64,000 bases of DNA from Knoellia aerolata DSM 18566 (lineage in GTDB: Bacteria; Actinomycetota; Actinomycetes; Actinomycetales; Dermatophilaceae). The position numbers were made by a program, and so were the translations under genes. The notes beneath the pieces were generated by a model. That model was not told the origin of the DNA. It did not search any database and saw only the letters and a list, made by a program, of their open reading frames with translations. Positions 1 to 8,067 of the stretch are shown here, one piece after another (the first letter of the stretch is position 1; each line of letters opens with the position of its first letter). Location: positions 124,001 through 188,000 of the forward strand of contig NZ_AVPL01000001.1 in the NCBI RefSeq assembly GCF_000768695.1, in the 5' to 3' direction.

Positions 1-89
1 CGCTCGCCCGGCAGGTGCGCGACGGAGTGCGCGACCGCTTCGGCGTCACCCTGGTCAACGAGCCGGTCTTCGTCGGCCACGACCTCTGA
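1..89 (+). CDS. murB: MurB, C-terminal fragment (UDP-N-acetylmuramate dehydrogenase)
   Basis: Only the last 28 codons lie in the window (frame starts at base 3, stop TGA 87-89). They end RDRFGVTLVNEPVFVG plus four residues, the usual tail of MurB, the cytoplasmic FAD enzyme that reduces UDP-GlcNAc-enolpyruvate to UDP-MurNAc in peptidoglycan synthesis. yjbQ starts 11 bases downstream on the same strand and may be cotranscribed. The call rests on this short tail alone; another protein with a similar end cannot be excluded. Confidence 0.65.
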   Translation, partial: LARQVRDGVRDRFGVTLVNEPVFVGHDL

Positions 90-100
90 GAGGACCTGTC

Positions 101-505
101 ATGCAGACGCTCACCCTGCACGTGCGCACCGGTGCGGAGGACGTCGTCCTGGACCTCACCGACCACTGTGCGGACTTCGTGCGGGATCTCGGGGACGGGC
201 TGCTGCACCTCTTCGTCCCGCACGCGACGGCCGGCATCGCGATCATCGAGACCGGGGCAGGCTCGGACGGCGACCTGCTCACGGCGCTGTCCGACCTGTT
301 GCCCGCCGACGACCGGTGGCGGCACCGGCACGGAACCCCCGGCCACGGTCGGTCACACGTCATGCCGGCGCTGGTCCCGCCCTACGCGAGCGTGCCGGTC
401 GAGGCCGGCCGTCTCGCCCTCGGCACGTGGCAGAGCATCTGCCTCGTCGACCTCAACGTCGACAACCACGACCGCAGCGTCCGGCTGGACTTCCTCGCCG
501 GCTAG
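101..505 (+). CDS. yjbQ: YjbQ/UPF0047 family protein (secondary thiamine-phosphate synthase fold)
   Basis: 134 residues, full length for the UPF0047/YjbQ family. Visible family signatures are PHATAGIAIIE near residues 45-55, the histidine-rich WRHRHGTPGHGRSHVMPAL near 78-96, and LGTWQSICLVDL near 107-118. Some members show weak thiamine-phosphate synthase activity; the physiological role is not settled. ATG 101 follows the GAGAGGA ribosome site. The stop TAG (503-505) lies inside the palindrome CTAG, which also supplies the stop of the convergent phosphoesterase. Confidence 0.85.
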   Translation: MQTLTLHVRTGAEDVVLDLTDHCADFVRDLGDGLLHLFVPHATAGIAIIETGAGSDGDLLTALSDLLPADDRWRHRHGTPGHGRSHVMPALVPPYASVPVEAGRLALGTWQSICLVDLNVDNHDRSVRLDFLAG

Positions 506-1053
506 CGACGCGGCGGCAGGGCGTGCAGCTCGAGGTCGTGGATCACGCCTCCGCCGACCCTGCACGTCATGTAGGTGCACGACGGCTGGCGGCGTCGGTC
601 GGTGGGCGACCCGGGGTTGAGCAGCCGCAGCCCGTCGTGCTCGGTGTCCCACGGGATGTGGCTGTGCCCGAAGACGAGCACGTCGAGATCGGGGTGCGCC
701 GCCCGCATCCGTTCCTCGCGCCGGGTCCGGGGTCCGGTCTCGTGGACGACGCCCCAGGCCAGTCCGCCGAGCTCGACCCGCGCCACCTCCGGCAGCCGAC
801 GGCGCAGCTCCAGACCGTCGTTGTTGCCCCACACCCCGATGAGGCGGGAGCACCGCGCCTCGAGGGCGTCGAGCAGGTCGGGCGTCACCCAGTCGCCGGC
901 GTGCACGACGACATCGGCCGCCCCCACCTGGTCCCACACCCGGTCCGGGAGGTCACGGGCGCGGGCGGGCACGTGCGTGTCGGAGATGAGCAGCAGGCTC
1001 AGCCCGGGGCCGTGTGTCGGTCGGTGCGCGGGCTCAGTCGTCGAGTCGGTCAA
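502..1053 (-). CDS. YfcE/MJ0936-type metallophosphoesterase
   Basis: 183 residues with all calcineurin-like phosphoesterase motifs in order: SDTHVP (Asp25, His27), HAGDW, GVWGNNDG and FGHSHIP near the C-terminus. These bind a two-metal centre that hydrolyses phosphodiesters; substrate unknown. The frame opens with TTG (1053), overlapping the upstream small gene by 20 bases. A non-AUG start inside the upstream gene suggests translational coupling, but I see no alternative start before the first motif. It is the last gene of the leftward block that begins with the aspartate aminotransferase. Confidence 0.85.
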   Translation of the reverse strand: MTDSTTEPAHRPTHGPGLSLLLISDTHVPARARDLPDRVWDQVGAADVVVHAGDWVTPDLLDALEARCSRLIGVWGNNDGLELRRRLPEVARVELGGLAWGVVHETGPRTRREERMRAAHPDLDVLVFGHSHIPWDTEHDGLRLLNPGSPTDRRRQPSCTYMTCRVGGGVIHDLELHALPPRR

Positions 1054-1348
1054 GGTCGGTCAACGCCTCCTCCCAGCGGCGTCGCCGCTCCGAGGCGTCC
1101 TGCTCCCACCATGCGGCGCCCCGTTCGCCGAGCCCGTGCTTGGCGAGGTCGACCCGCCGCCGGGCCGACGCCGGGTCCTCACCCGCCGCGGTCGCCGACC
1201 GCACACCCGAGCGCCCGCGGCCCAAGTGGGACAGCAGCCGCTCCGCGACGTCTGACGGCAGCTCCGGGTCCTGTCGCCGCCACCGCCGACCGCCGACGAC
1301 GAGCCACCGCTCGGGGTGCTCCTCGGCGCCCGTCGTCGGCTCACGCAT
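1034..1348 (-). CDS. Small conserved actinobacterial protein, function unknown
   Basis: 104 residues from ATG 1348, rich in Arg, Trp and Glu. The core RWLVVGGRRWRRQDPELP is followed by ARRRVDLAKHGLGERGAAWW and an Arg/Glu-rich end. I recognise the pattern (RWL.V.GRRWR..DP.LP, then K.ALGERG.PWW) from small uncharacterised actinobacterial proteins but know no function. There is no signal peptide, membrane segment or cysteine pair. It overlaps the gene before it by 8 bases and the phosphoesterase after it by 20, so it is probably translated from one mRNA with them. Confidence 0.65.
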   Translation of the reverse strand: MREPTTGAEEHPERWLVVGGRRWRRQDPELPSDVAERLLSHLGRGRSGVRSATAAGEDPASARRRVDLAKHGLGERGAAWWEQDASERRRRWEEALTDLDRLDD

Positions 1349-2048
1349 GGCGCGGCTCGTCCGGGGCGGCCCGCACCCGGTGGGACGCGGCATACGAGGG
1401 TTCGCGCAGCCGCGCCCACATCGGGTGGGTCCACGTGCCCGCCGGTGGGCGGCCGACCGGGTCGTGGCGGCGGGAGCAGTCCAGGTCGGTCCAGGTGATG
1501 TCCAGCCGGCCGCGCTCGTGCCACGGCCTCCCCGGCGCGGAGACGAGGAGGCGGTAGGCCGACGGCGGGTCGACCGTGTCCGTCACGGGGTCGAGGCGGA
1601 GGAGGAGCGGACCTCGCGCGGTGGACAGGGGCAGCAGGGTGGTGAGGGGGCCGTGGTCGCGGCGACCGCGCAGCGTGAGCACGTGCCGGGTCAGCACGCC
1701 GGTGCCGGTGGAGGCGACGAGCACGTCACCGGCGGCAGGTCCCTGCAGTCGGACGGCCAGGCCTTCGATGTCGGCAGCGTCGTGGAGGCCGGTCGCGCGC
1801 GACCAGCGCACCAGGCAGCGGTGCGGGCCCGGGTCGTCGAGCAGCACGACTCCACTGCGGGGCCCGGGCTCGATGGTCAAGGCCCCGGTGCCACAGAACC
1901 CGACCGAGTGCAGCGCGCGCGTGCCGCGCAGCCGCGCGACCAGGCCGAAAGCACGGGCGAGGACCGCTCCACCGGCATCTCCGAGAACGGCCAGCGAACC
2001 GCCACTCGTGACGGACCGCCCAGTACTGGCGCTCGGAGGTCCCTGCAT
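1341..2048 (-). CDS. Conserved hypothetical protein with catalase-like sequence pattern
   Basis: 235 residues from ATG 2048. Similar proteins are common in actinobacteria and are sometimes loosely labelled phosphodiesterase; I know no demonstrated function. The middle segment CLVRWSRATGLHDAADIEG, followed by LAVRLQG and later ASTGTG, resembles the heme-side region of catalase-related proteins (RFS...G..D..GFA.R). The C-terminus PMWARLREPSYAAS is also a family signature. A catalase-like fold is an inference from pattern only; the usual catalase active-site His/Asn context is not clear. It contains one GTATGCCG word in which Tyr is encoded by the rare codon TAT. Confidence 0.55.
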   Translation of the reverse strand: MQGPPSASTGRSVTSGGSLAVLGDAGGAVLARAFGLVARLRGTRALHSVGFCGTGALTIEPGPRSGVVLLDDPGPHRCLVRWSRATGLHDAADIEGLAVRLQGPAAGDVLVASTGTGVLTRHVLTLRGRRDHGPLTTLLPLSTARGPLLLRLDPVTDTVDPPSAYRLLVSAPGRPWHERGRLDITWTDLDCSRRHDPVGRPPAGTWTHPMWARLREPSYAASHRVRAAPDEPRHA

Positions 2049-2101
2049 CGACCCAACATAGGCGGTGATTCGGCGGCCCTGGGACAGGGACGTCCGACTT
2101 G

Positions 2102-3142
2102 TCAGACGGGTGTGGCCGCCAACCACCCGTCGATGTCGGAGAGGGCCGCGTCCTTCACCGAGGCGGGCGCCCGCGACGCCCGCAGCGAGCCGCGCGCCAG
2201 CTCGGCGAGCTCGGCATCGCTGAACTCCAGCAACCGCGCGACCTCGTACTGCGCGACCAGCCGCGACCCGAAGATCAGCGGGTCGTCGGCGCCCAGCGCG
2301 ACGGTCGCCCCCGCGTCGACGAGCCGTCTCAGCGGAACGTCCTCGATCTCGTCGTAGACGCCGAGCGAGATGTTGCTCCCGGGGCACACCTCGAGTGCGA
2401 CACCGTCTGCGGCCACCCGCTCCAGCGTCCGCGGGTCCTCCACCGCCCGGACCCCGTGGCCGAGCCGGTCCGGCGCCAGCGACGACAGCGTGCGCTCGAC
2501 CGCCTCCGGCCCCAGCAGCTCGCCCGCATGGGGCACCAGCGCCAGGCCGGCGCGGCGGGCGATGGCGAAGGCGGGCGCGAACGACTCCGTCTCCCCACGT
2601 CGCTCGTCGTTGCTCAGCCCGAAGCCCACGACGGCACCGGGTCCTTCGCCGGCATACCGCGCCGCGAGGCGGGCGAGCGTGCGCGACTCCAGCTCGTGGC
2701 GCATCCGCGAGGCCGCCACGATGATGCCGACCTGCGCCGCTCCCGGTTCGCGGGACACCACCGCCGCCTCGTCGAGCACGATCTCGATCGCCGGGGTGAT
2801 CCCCCCGACGAACGGCGCGTACGACGTGGGATCGACCTGCAGCTCGAGCCAGCGCGAACCCTCGGCGCCGTCGTCCAGAGCGGCCTCGCGCACGATCCGG
2901 CGCATCGCCGCCTCGCCGCGCACGCACGCCCGCGCCGCGTCGTACAGGCTCTGGAAGCGGAACCACCCGCGCTCGTCCCGGGTCTCGAAGGTCACCGGCC
3001 AGTCGGCCTCGAGCGCCGAGGGCAACCGCAGACCGAGTGCCCGCGACATCTCGCGCACGGTGTCGATGCGCATCGACCCGGTGAAGTGCAGGTGCAGGTG
3101 CGCCTTCGGCAGGGTCACCGTCGGCCGGAGGGCCTGGCTCAC
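2102..3142 (-). CDS. add: Adenosine deaminase family protein
   Basis: 346 residues. The zinc-binding motif HLHLHFTGS is at residues 15-23, HAGE is in the middle, LGHGVRAVEDP and LEVCPGSNISLG follow, and ADDPLIFG holds the late metal/catalytic aspartates. The family deaminates adenosine or a related 6-aminopurine in purine salvage. HFTGS in place of the classical HLEGS is a variant seen in actinobacteria, so exact substrate preference is uncertain. Start is GTG 3142, sharing GTGA with the stop of the upstream acidic protein, so the two are translationally coupled. Confidence 0.9.
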   Translation of the reverse strand: MSQALRPTVTLPKAHLHLHFTGSMRIDTVREMSRALGLRLPSALEADWPVTFETRDERGWFRFQSLYDAARACVRGEAAMRRIVREAALDDGAEGSRWLELQVDPTSYAPFVGGITPAIEIVLDEAAVVSREPGAAQVGIIVAASRMRHELESRTLARLAARYAGEGPGAVVGFGLSNDERRGETESFAPAFAIARRAGLALVPHAGELLGPEAVERTLSSLAPDRLGHGVRAVEDPRTLERVAADGVALEVCPGSNISLGVYDEIEDVPLRRLVDAGATVALGADDPLIFGSRLVAQYEVARLLEFSDAELAELARGSLRASRAPASVKDAALSDIDGWLAATPV

Positions 3143-3648
3143 TCCTCGACGATGTGCATGGCCGACTCCTCGGCCGACCGCGTCTCGTCGGCCTCCGGGC
3201 CGGGCCGGAACGCCGTCGTCTCCTCCGCCACGAGCGTGGCCTCGTCGTCGGCACGGGCACCTTCGTCGGGGCTCGTCAGGGAGGCTCCGTCGACGTCGCC
3301 CGGCTCCCCGAGGAAGTCCTCGGACGCAGGGATGGCGTCGGGGTCGTCACCGCCGACCGGGGCCTCACCGTCGAGACCGGACTCGTTGTCGGGCGCACCG
3401 TAGGCGGAGTCCGGGTCCGGCACCTCCTGCGCGATGCGCTGGTCGATGGTCTCGTCCTGCGCCTGCTCGGAGGCGGTCGTGCCCCATTCGGTCGCCCGCG
3501 ACTGCCTGTCCGGGGGCGTGAAGGGCAGGTTGTCGCCCTCGCTCGAGTCGAGCAGGCCCGGCTCCCCGGCACCTGCGTCCACACCGTCGTCGAGGCTCAT
3601 CGAGCCCAGGTCGGTGTCGAAGCTCTCTGTTCCCGGCTGATCGCTCAT
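3139..3648 (-). CDS. Acidic, probably disordered protein (DUF5709-like)
   Basis: 169 residues from ATG 3648, dominated by Asp, Glu, Gly, Ser and Pro, with no membrane segment or signal peptide. The segment QSRATEWGTTASEQAQDETI followed by DQRIAQEVPDPD matches my memory of the actinobacterial DUF5709 family, whose role is unknown. It starts 4 bases after the aminotransferase stop and overlaps add by 4 bases, so it is the middle cistron of a coupled trio. The composition suggests an intrinsically disordered cytoplasmic protein. Confidence 0.65.
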   Translation of the reverse strand: MSDQPGTESFDTDLGSMSLDDGVDAGAGEPGLLDSSEGDNLPFTPPDRQSRATEWGTTASEQAQDETIDQRIAQEVPDPDSAYGAPDNESGLDGEAPVGGDDPDAIPASEDFLGEPGDVDGASLTSPDEGARADDEATLVAEETTAFRPGPEADETRSAEESAMHIVEE

Positions 3649-3652
3649 GTCC

Positions 3653-4957
3653 TCAGCCTTGCACGCCGGAGAGCGTTTCGGCGGCGGCGAGGAGCACGCA
3701 CGTGGCGACCCCCGCCATCGCGGTCCGGACCTCGTCGAGCACCGGGAACGACGGCGCCAGGCGGATGTTGCGGTCGCGCGGGTCGTGGCCGTGCGGGAAG
3801 GACGCACCCGCGGGGGTCAGCGCGATCCCGGCAGCCTTGGCCAGCTCCACGACCCGGGTCGCGGTGCCGTCGAGGACGTCGAGGTTGACGAAGTAGCCGC
3901 CGGACGGCTTGGACCACGTCGCCACCGCGCGGCCCTCGAGCGCCGACGTCAGGGCCTCGTCGACCGCCGCGAACTTGGGCGCGAGGATCTCGCGGTGCCG
4001 CGCCATGTGCGCGCGCACGCCCTCGGCCGACCCGAAGAACTGGGCGTGCCGGAGCTGGTTGACCTTGTCGGGCCCGATGGACGCGAACTGCTGGTGGCCG
4101 AGGTACCAGTCGACGTTGGCCTTGGACGCCGCGAGGAACGCGACCCCGGAGCCGGCGAAGGTGATCTTCGAGGTCGACGCGAACATGATCGGCCGGTCGG
4201 GGTGCCCGGACCCGGAGGCGAGGGTGAGGATGTCGGCGCTCTTGGCCTCGTCCTCGGTGAGGTGGTGGAAGGCGTAGGCGTTGTCCCAGAAGATGCGGAA
4301 GTCCGGTGCCGCGGTCTCCATCGACGCCAAAGCGCTCGCCACCTCCTGGGAGCAGGTCGAGCCGGACGGGTTCGCGTAGGTCGGGACGATCCACATGCCC
4401 TTGACCGCCGGGTCCTTGACGAGCTCACGCACCGCGGCGACGTCCGGGCCGTCCTCGTGCATCGGCACGGTGAGCATCTCGATCCCGTAGGACGCGAGCA
4501 TCGTGAAGTGCCGGTCGTAGCCGGGGACGGGGCAGATGAACCTCACCCTCTCCTCCTGCGACCACGGCCGGGGTGAGTCCGGGGCGCCGTGCAGGAGCAG
4601 CTGGACGAGGCAGTCGTGCATCATCGTCAGGCTGGAGTTGCCGCCCGCGACGACCTGCTCGGTCTCGACCCACAGCAGGTCGGCGAACATCTCCCGCAGC
4701 TCGGTGATCCCGGACAGCCCGCCGTAGTTGCGGACGTCGGTCCCGCCGGCGTCGAGGTGGCCCTTCGGCAGCCCGAGGAGCTCGTTGCACAGGTCGAGCT
4801 GGGCGACCGAGGGCTTGCCACGGGTGAGGTCGAGCTTCAGCCCTCGGCCCTGGAGCTCGGCGTATGCCGTGCGCTGGTTCTCGAGGAAGGACTCCAGCTC
4901 GTCGGCGGAGAGGTCGGACAGGGCGGTGGCGGTGGTCGGCTCGGTCACGCCACCCAT
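3653..4957 (-). CDS. aspB: Aspartate aminotransferase of the mycobacterial Rv3722c type
   Basis: 434 residues. The sequence runs very close to what I recall of M. tuberculosis Rv3722c, the main aspartate aminotransferase of that organism: LDLTRGKPSVAQLDL near 42-56, RFICPVPGYDRHF near 139-151, WDNAYAFHHL near 224-233, and the PLP lysine in STSKITFAG (Lys264). The enzyme exchanges amino groups between aspartate/glutamate and their keto acids, linking nitrogen to the TCA cycle. ATG 4957 was chosen because conserved sequence begins soon after it and the frame further upstream is low complexity. It is the first gene of the leftward block. Confidence 0.9.
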   Translation of the reverse strand: MGGVTEPTTATALSDLSADELESFLENQRTAYAELQGRGLKLDLTRGKPSVAQLDLCNELLGLPKGHLDAGGTDVRNYGGLSGITELREMFADLLWVETEQVVAGGNSSLTMMHDCLVQLLLHGAPDSPRPWSQEERVRFICPVPGYDRHFTMLASYGIEMLTVPMHEDGPDVAAVRELVKDPAVKGMWIVPTYANPSGSTCSQEVASALASMETAAPDFRIFWDNAYAFHHLTEDEAKSADILTLASGSGHPDRPIMFASTSKITFAGSGVAFLAASKANVDWYLGHQQFASIGPDKVNQLRHAQFFGSAEGVRAHMARHREILAPKFAAVDEALTSALEGRAVATWSKPSGGYFVNLDVLDGTATRVVELAKAAGIALTPAGASFPHGHDPRDRNIRLAPSFPVLDEVRTAMAGVATCVLLAAAETLSGVQG

Positions 4958-5032
4958 GCTCGCAGACCCGGACCGGCACCGACATGTCTGCTCATGGGGC
5001 CCCTCGGCGAGGAGGGCCCACGGCCTGAGGCG

Positions 5033-5063
5033 TTTCGCGTCGGGCCGGGGCTTCCCGTATGCT
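5033..5063 (+). promoter_or_regulatory. Possible promoter of tRNA-Trp and secE
   Basis: TTTCGC (5033-5038) and TATGCT (5058-5063) are separated by 19 bases and lie about 75 bases upstream of the tRNA. The -10-like hexamer is reasonable and the -35 weak. It would drive the tRNA and perhaps secE-nusG; no other candidate is visible in this short gap. Confidence 0.35.
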
Positions 5064-5139
5064 GGTTGATCGGTGATTGCACCATGATTCGTCATGCCTG
5101 CGGTCACCTCGGAACCACCGGCCCAGCGGGTGCGTTCCT

Positions 5140-5212
5140 AGGGCAGTGGCTCAATTGGTAGAGCACCGGTCTCCAAAACCGGCGGTTGGGGGTTCGAGTC
5201 CCTCCTGCCCTG
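5140..5212 (+). tRNA. trpT: tRNA-Trp (anticodon CCA)
   Basis: 73 bases fold as a standard cloverleaf. The acceptor arm AGGGCAG (5140-5146) pairs with CTGCCCT (5205-5211), with discriminator G at 5212. The D-arm carries GGCTCAATTGGTAGAGC, the anticodon stem CCGGT/ACCGG encloses CTCCAAA (anticodon CCA), and the T-arm is GGGGGTTCGAGTCCCTC. CCA is not encoded. tRNA-Trp directly upstream of secE is the usual actinobacterial arrangement. Confidence 0.97.
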
Positions 5213-5243
5213 CAGGTTCAGATCATTTCGGAGAAGAGGCAAC

Positions 5244-5516
5244 GTGACGGAAGTGGGCGAGTCCCGCGACTCGAAGCAGGCGACGAAGCGCGCCCGCGAC
5301 GGTCGCAACCCCGTGTCGCGGCTCTTCGGATCCCTCGGTCTGTTCATCAGCCAGATCCTCGACGAGCTGCGCAAGGTCGTTCGACCGACCCGCTCCGAGC
5401 TGTGGAACTACACGATCGTCGTCATCGTCTTCGTGACGGTGATGATGGCGTTCGTGTCCGGACTCGACTTCGGCTTCAGCAAGCTGGTCGGTCTGGTCTT
5501 CGGCAACGGGGGCTGA
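5244..5516 (+). CDS. secE: SecE, preprotein translocase subunit
   Basis: 90 residues. A basic cytoplasmic N-terminus is followed by the conserved amphipathic stretch [20 protein letters not shown] (about 34-53) and one transmembrane helix, [20 protein letters not shown] (about 57-76). This is the single-span actinobacterial form. SecE clamps SecY in the inner-membrane translocon. Start ATG 5244 follows AGAAGAGGCAAC. nusG follows after 74 bases, the standard secE-nusG pair. Confidence 0.96.
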   Translation: MTEVGESRDSKQATKRARDGRNPVSRLFGSLGLFISQILDELRKVVRPTRSELWNYTIVVIVFVTVMMAFVSGLDFGFSKLVGLVFGNGG

Positions 5517-5590
5517 GCCCCCGGGCGCGTCCGAGAGGTCGCGCCCGCACCACGATCGAACTCAACGCTGTACAGGAAGTAGGTCCGCAC

Positions 5591-6499
5591 GTGTCCGACC
5601 ACACGACGTCCCAGGACGCCGAGTCGACCTCCGGCGAGCCCGAGACCCTCGCCGTCGACGACGTCGACAGCGCCGCCCAGCGTGAGTCGCTGTCCCTCGG
5701 CGACACCGCCCCCGCGTTCCTCGACACGCTCCCCGACGCGCCCCGCGAGAGCCTCGAGTCCGACGAGTCCGACGCCGACGAGACCGACGACTCCGACGAC
5801 TCCGACGAGGACACCGAGGGCGCCCTCGTGACGGCCACGACCGAGACCGACGAGGACGGCGACGTCGTCCCCACCGAGATCGACCCGGTCAAGGCCTTCA
5901 AGGAGGACCTCGCGTCGAAGTTCGGTGACTGGTACGTCATCCACTCCTACGCGGGCTACGAGAACCGCGTGAAGACCAACCTCGAGACCCGGATCCAGTC
6001 CCTCAACATGGAGGACTACATCTTCGAGATCGAGGTCCCCATGGAGGAGGTCACCGAGATCAAGAGCGGTCAGCGCAAGCTGGTCCGCCGGGTCCGGATG
6101 CCCGGGTACGTCCTCGTCCGCATGGACCTCACCGACGAGTCGTGGGGCGCCGTGCGCCACACGCCCGGTGTCACCGGCTTCGTCGGCAACGCGCACCAGC
6201 CGGTGCCGCTGAGCCTCGACGAGGTCTACACGATGATCAAGCCGGCCGACCTCGAGCTCGCCGCCTCCGCGGCCTCCGGGTCCGGCTCCTCCGGCTCCGG
6301 TGGCGGCTCCGCCTCCGGCCCCGCCATCGTCGACTTCGAGGTCGGCGAGTCGGTCACCGTCATGGACGGCCCCTTCGAGACCCTGCCGGCGACGATCTCC
6401 GAGATCAACGCCGAGAGCCAGAAGCTCAAGGTCCTCGTCTCCATCTTCGGCCGGGAGACCCCGGTCGAGCTGTCGTTCAGCCAGGTCACCAAGATCTGA
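5591..6499 (+). CDS. nusG: NusG, transcription elongation/termination factor
   Basis: 302 residues from GTG 5591, long for the family (E. coli NusG has 181). Residues 1-110 are a very acidic Asp/Glu/Ser-rich extension. The NGN domain begins at [15 protein letters not shown] (about 113) and includes [15 protein letters not shown] Ser/Gly-rich linker (about 224-243) leads to the KOW domain ([19 protein letters not shown] to the end). NusG binds the RNA polymerase clamp and Rho or ribosomal S10. The acidic extension is typical of actinobacteria; the Ser/Gly linker lengthens the flexible tether between domains. Confidence 0.95.
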   Translation: MSDHTTSQDAESTSGEPETLAVDDVDSAAQRESLSLGDTAPAFLDTLPDAPRESLESDESDADETDDSDDSDEDTEGALVTATTETDEDGDVVPTEIDPVKAFKEDLASKFGDWYVIHSYAGYENRVKTNLETRIQSLNMEDYIFEIEVPMEEVTEIKSGQRKLVRRVRMPGYVLVRMDLTDESWGAVRHTPGVTGFVGNAHQPVPLSLDEVYTMIKPADLELAASAASGSGSSGSGGGSASGPAIVDFEVGESVTVMDGPFETLPATISEINAESQKLKVLVSIFGRETPVELSFSQVTKI

Positions 6500-6567
6500 C
6501 GTCCGCCAGCACTGCAACCGGGTCATCGCCCACGGCGTGGGCCCACAACCGACAAAGGAACACAGAC

Positions 6568-7002
6568 ATGCCTCCCAAGAGCAAGAAGGTCTCCGGCTAC
6601 ATCAACCTGCAGATCCAGGCTGGTGCGGCGACCCCGGCTCCTCCCGTGGGCCCCGCCCTCGGTCAGCACGGTGTCAACATCATGGAGTTCGTCAAGCAGT
6701 ACAACGCTGCGACCGAGCACCAGCGGGGCAACATCATCCCCGTCGTCATCACCGTGTTCGAGGACCGCTCGTTCACCTTCATCACCAAGACCCCGCCGGC
6801 CTCCGAGCTGATCAAGAAGGCCGCGGGCGTCCAGAAGGGCTCCGGCGAGCCGCACAAGACCAAGGTCGCCAAGCTGACCACGGACCAGGTGCGCGAGATC
6901 GCCGAGCAGAAGATGCCGGACCTCAACGCCAACGACATCGACGCCGCGATGAAGATCATCGCCGGTACGGCCCGTCAGATGGGTATCGAGACCTCCCTCT
7001 GA
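6568..7002 (+). CDS. rplK: 50S ribosomal protein L11
   Basis: 144 residues, full length. The N-terminal domain carries the thiostrepton-loop motif [11 protein letters not shown] (about 23-33); the C-terminal domain, which binds 23S rRNA helices 43-44, ends [11 protein letters not shown]11 forms the base of the factor-binding stalk and is needed for the stringent response through RelA. Start ATG 6568 follows AAAGGA. rplA follows after 172 bases that hold a large composite hairpin, an unusually wide and structured gap for this pair. Confidence 0.97.
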   Translation: MPPKSKKVSGYINLQIQAGAATPAPPVGPALGQHGVNIMEFVKQYNAATEHQRGNIIPVVITVFEDRSFTFITKTPPASELIKKAAGVQKGSGEPHKTKVAKLTTDQVREIAEQKMPDLNANDIDAAMKIIAGTARQMGIETSL

Positions 7003-7026
7003 GGGGGACGATCGAGACCGACGTCG

Positions 7027-7084
7027 GTATGCCGGCCGGCCCACGCAGAGCGTGGGACCCCCCAGACGGGGGCGGCCGGCATAC
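7027..7084. repeat. Composite inverted-repeat element bounded by GTATGCCG/CGGCATAC
   Basis: The outer arms pair GGTATGCCGGCCG (7026-7038) with CGGCCGGCATACC (7073-7085). Between them are two further hairpins: CCCACGCAGAGCGTGGGACC (7040-7059) and CCCCC-AGAC-GGGGG (7060-7073). A sister element with the same ends and the same 20-base motif lies between rpsG and fusA (20313-20367). Downstream at about 7096-7135 are two more stem-loops (TTCGCCC/GGGCGAA and the palindrome GGGCCAGCGCTGGCCC). It could act as an attenuator or mRNA processing site between rplK and rplA, or be a mobile repeat. Confidence 0.75.
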
Positions 7085-7174
7085 CGGAAGCGTTTCGCCC
7101 CCTCGGGCGAAGCGGGTGGGAGGGCCAGCGCTGGCCCGGACCACGACTCCACCACTGAGACACCAGGAGCAGAC

Positions 7175-7894
7175 ATGAAGCGCAGCAAGGGCTACCGCGC
7201 CACCGCGGAGCAGATCGACACCGACACCGCCTACGCCCCCCGTGAGGCCGTCCGCCTCGCCAAGGCCGGCGCCAAGGCCAAGTACGACGAGACGGTCGAG
7301 GTCGCGATGCGACTCGGCGTCGACCCGCGCAAGGCCGACCAGATGGTCCGTGGCACCGTCAACCTCCCGCACGGCACGGGCAAGACCGCCCGCGTCCTCG
7401 TCTTCGCCAACGGCGACAAGGCCGAGGCGGCCAAGGCGGCCGGCGCCGACTACGTGGGCTCCGACGACCTCCTCGAGAAGGTCGCGAACGGCTGGCTCGA
7501 CTTCGACGCGATCGTCGCCACCCCCGACCTCATGGGCAAGGTCGGTCGTCTCGGCAAGGTCCTGGGCCCGCGTGGTCTCATGCCGAACCCGAAGACCGGC
7601 ACGGTCACGATGGACACGGCCAAGGCCGTGACCGACATCAAGGGCGGCAAGATCGAGTTCCGCGTGGACAAGCACGCGAACCTCCACTTCATCATCGGCA
7701 AGGCGTCCTTCGACGAGACCAAGCTCGTCGAGAACTACGCCGCCGCGCTCGAGGAGATCCTCCGCCTCAAGCCCGCGTCGTCGAAGGGCCGCTACATCAG
7801 CAAGGCCACGATGTCGACGACGATGGGCCCCGGCATCCCCGTGGACTTCACCAAGACCCGCAACCTGCTCGGCGAGGACCAGGCCGACGCCTGA
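7175..7894 (+). CDS. rplA: 50S ribosomal protein L1
   Basis: 239 residues, full length. It begins [17 protein letters not shown] and contains the rRNA-binding segment [20 protein letters not shown]1 forms the mobile stalk at the E site. In E. coli L1 represses its own mRNA; whether the structured 172-base leader here serves that role is unknown. ATG 7175 follows CCAGGAG. A strong terminator follows at 7912-7946, so transcription of the L11/L1 unit probably ends before the lipoprotein gene. Confidence 0.97.
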   Translation: MKRSKGYRATAEQIDTDTAYAPREAVRLAKAGAKAKYDETVEVAMRLGVDPRKADQMVRGTVNLPHGTGKTARVLVFANGDKAEAAKAAGADYVGSDDLLEKVANGWLDFDAIVATPDLMGKVGRLGKVLGPRGLMPNPKTGTVTMDTAKAVTDIKGGKIEFRVDKHANLHFIIGKASFDETKLVENYAAALEEILRLKPASSKGRYISKATMSTTMGPGIPVDFTKTRNLLGEDQADA

Positions 7895-7911
7895 GTCCCC
7901 TCGCCGGACGA

Positions 7912-7946
7912 CGAAGGCCCCCACCCGTCACGGGTGGGGGCCTTCG
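7912..7946 (+). terminator. Intrinsic-type terminator after rplA
   Basis: A perfect 16-bp stem, CGAAGGCCCCCACCCG with a 3-base loop TCA, ends at CTTCG. There is no T-tract, which is usual in high-GC actinobacteria. It begins 18 bases after the rplA stop. Confidence 0.85.
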
Positions 7947-8067
7947 TGCTGCCCGGGATGACGACCCGGGGAGGTCGAGGCCTCCTGAGGGCTCCCGCCC
8001 GCCGGCGGGTTCGTGGGGTGGCGGGGCTCGCCGTTACGCTCGAGGCACTCAACAGGGGAGGGAACCC

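Noticed and set aside
7027-7084. Insertion-sequence end
   Set aside because: No transposase, target duplication or IS-length body is present in the window; it is kept only as a short repeat.
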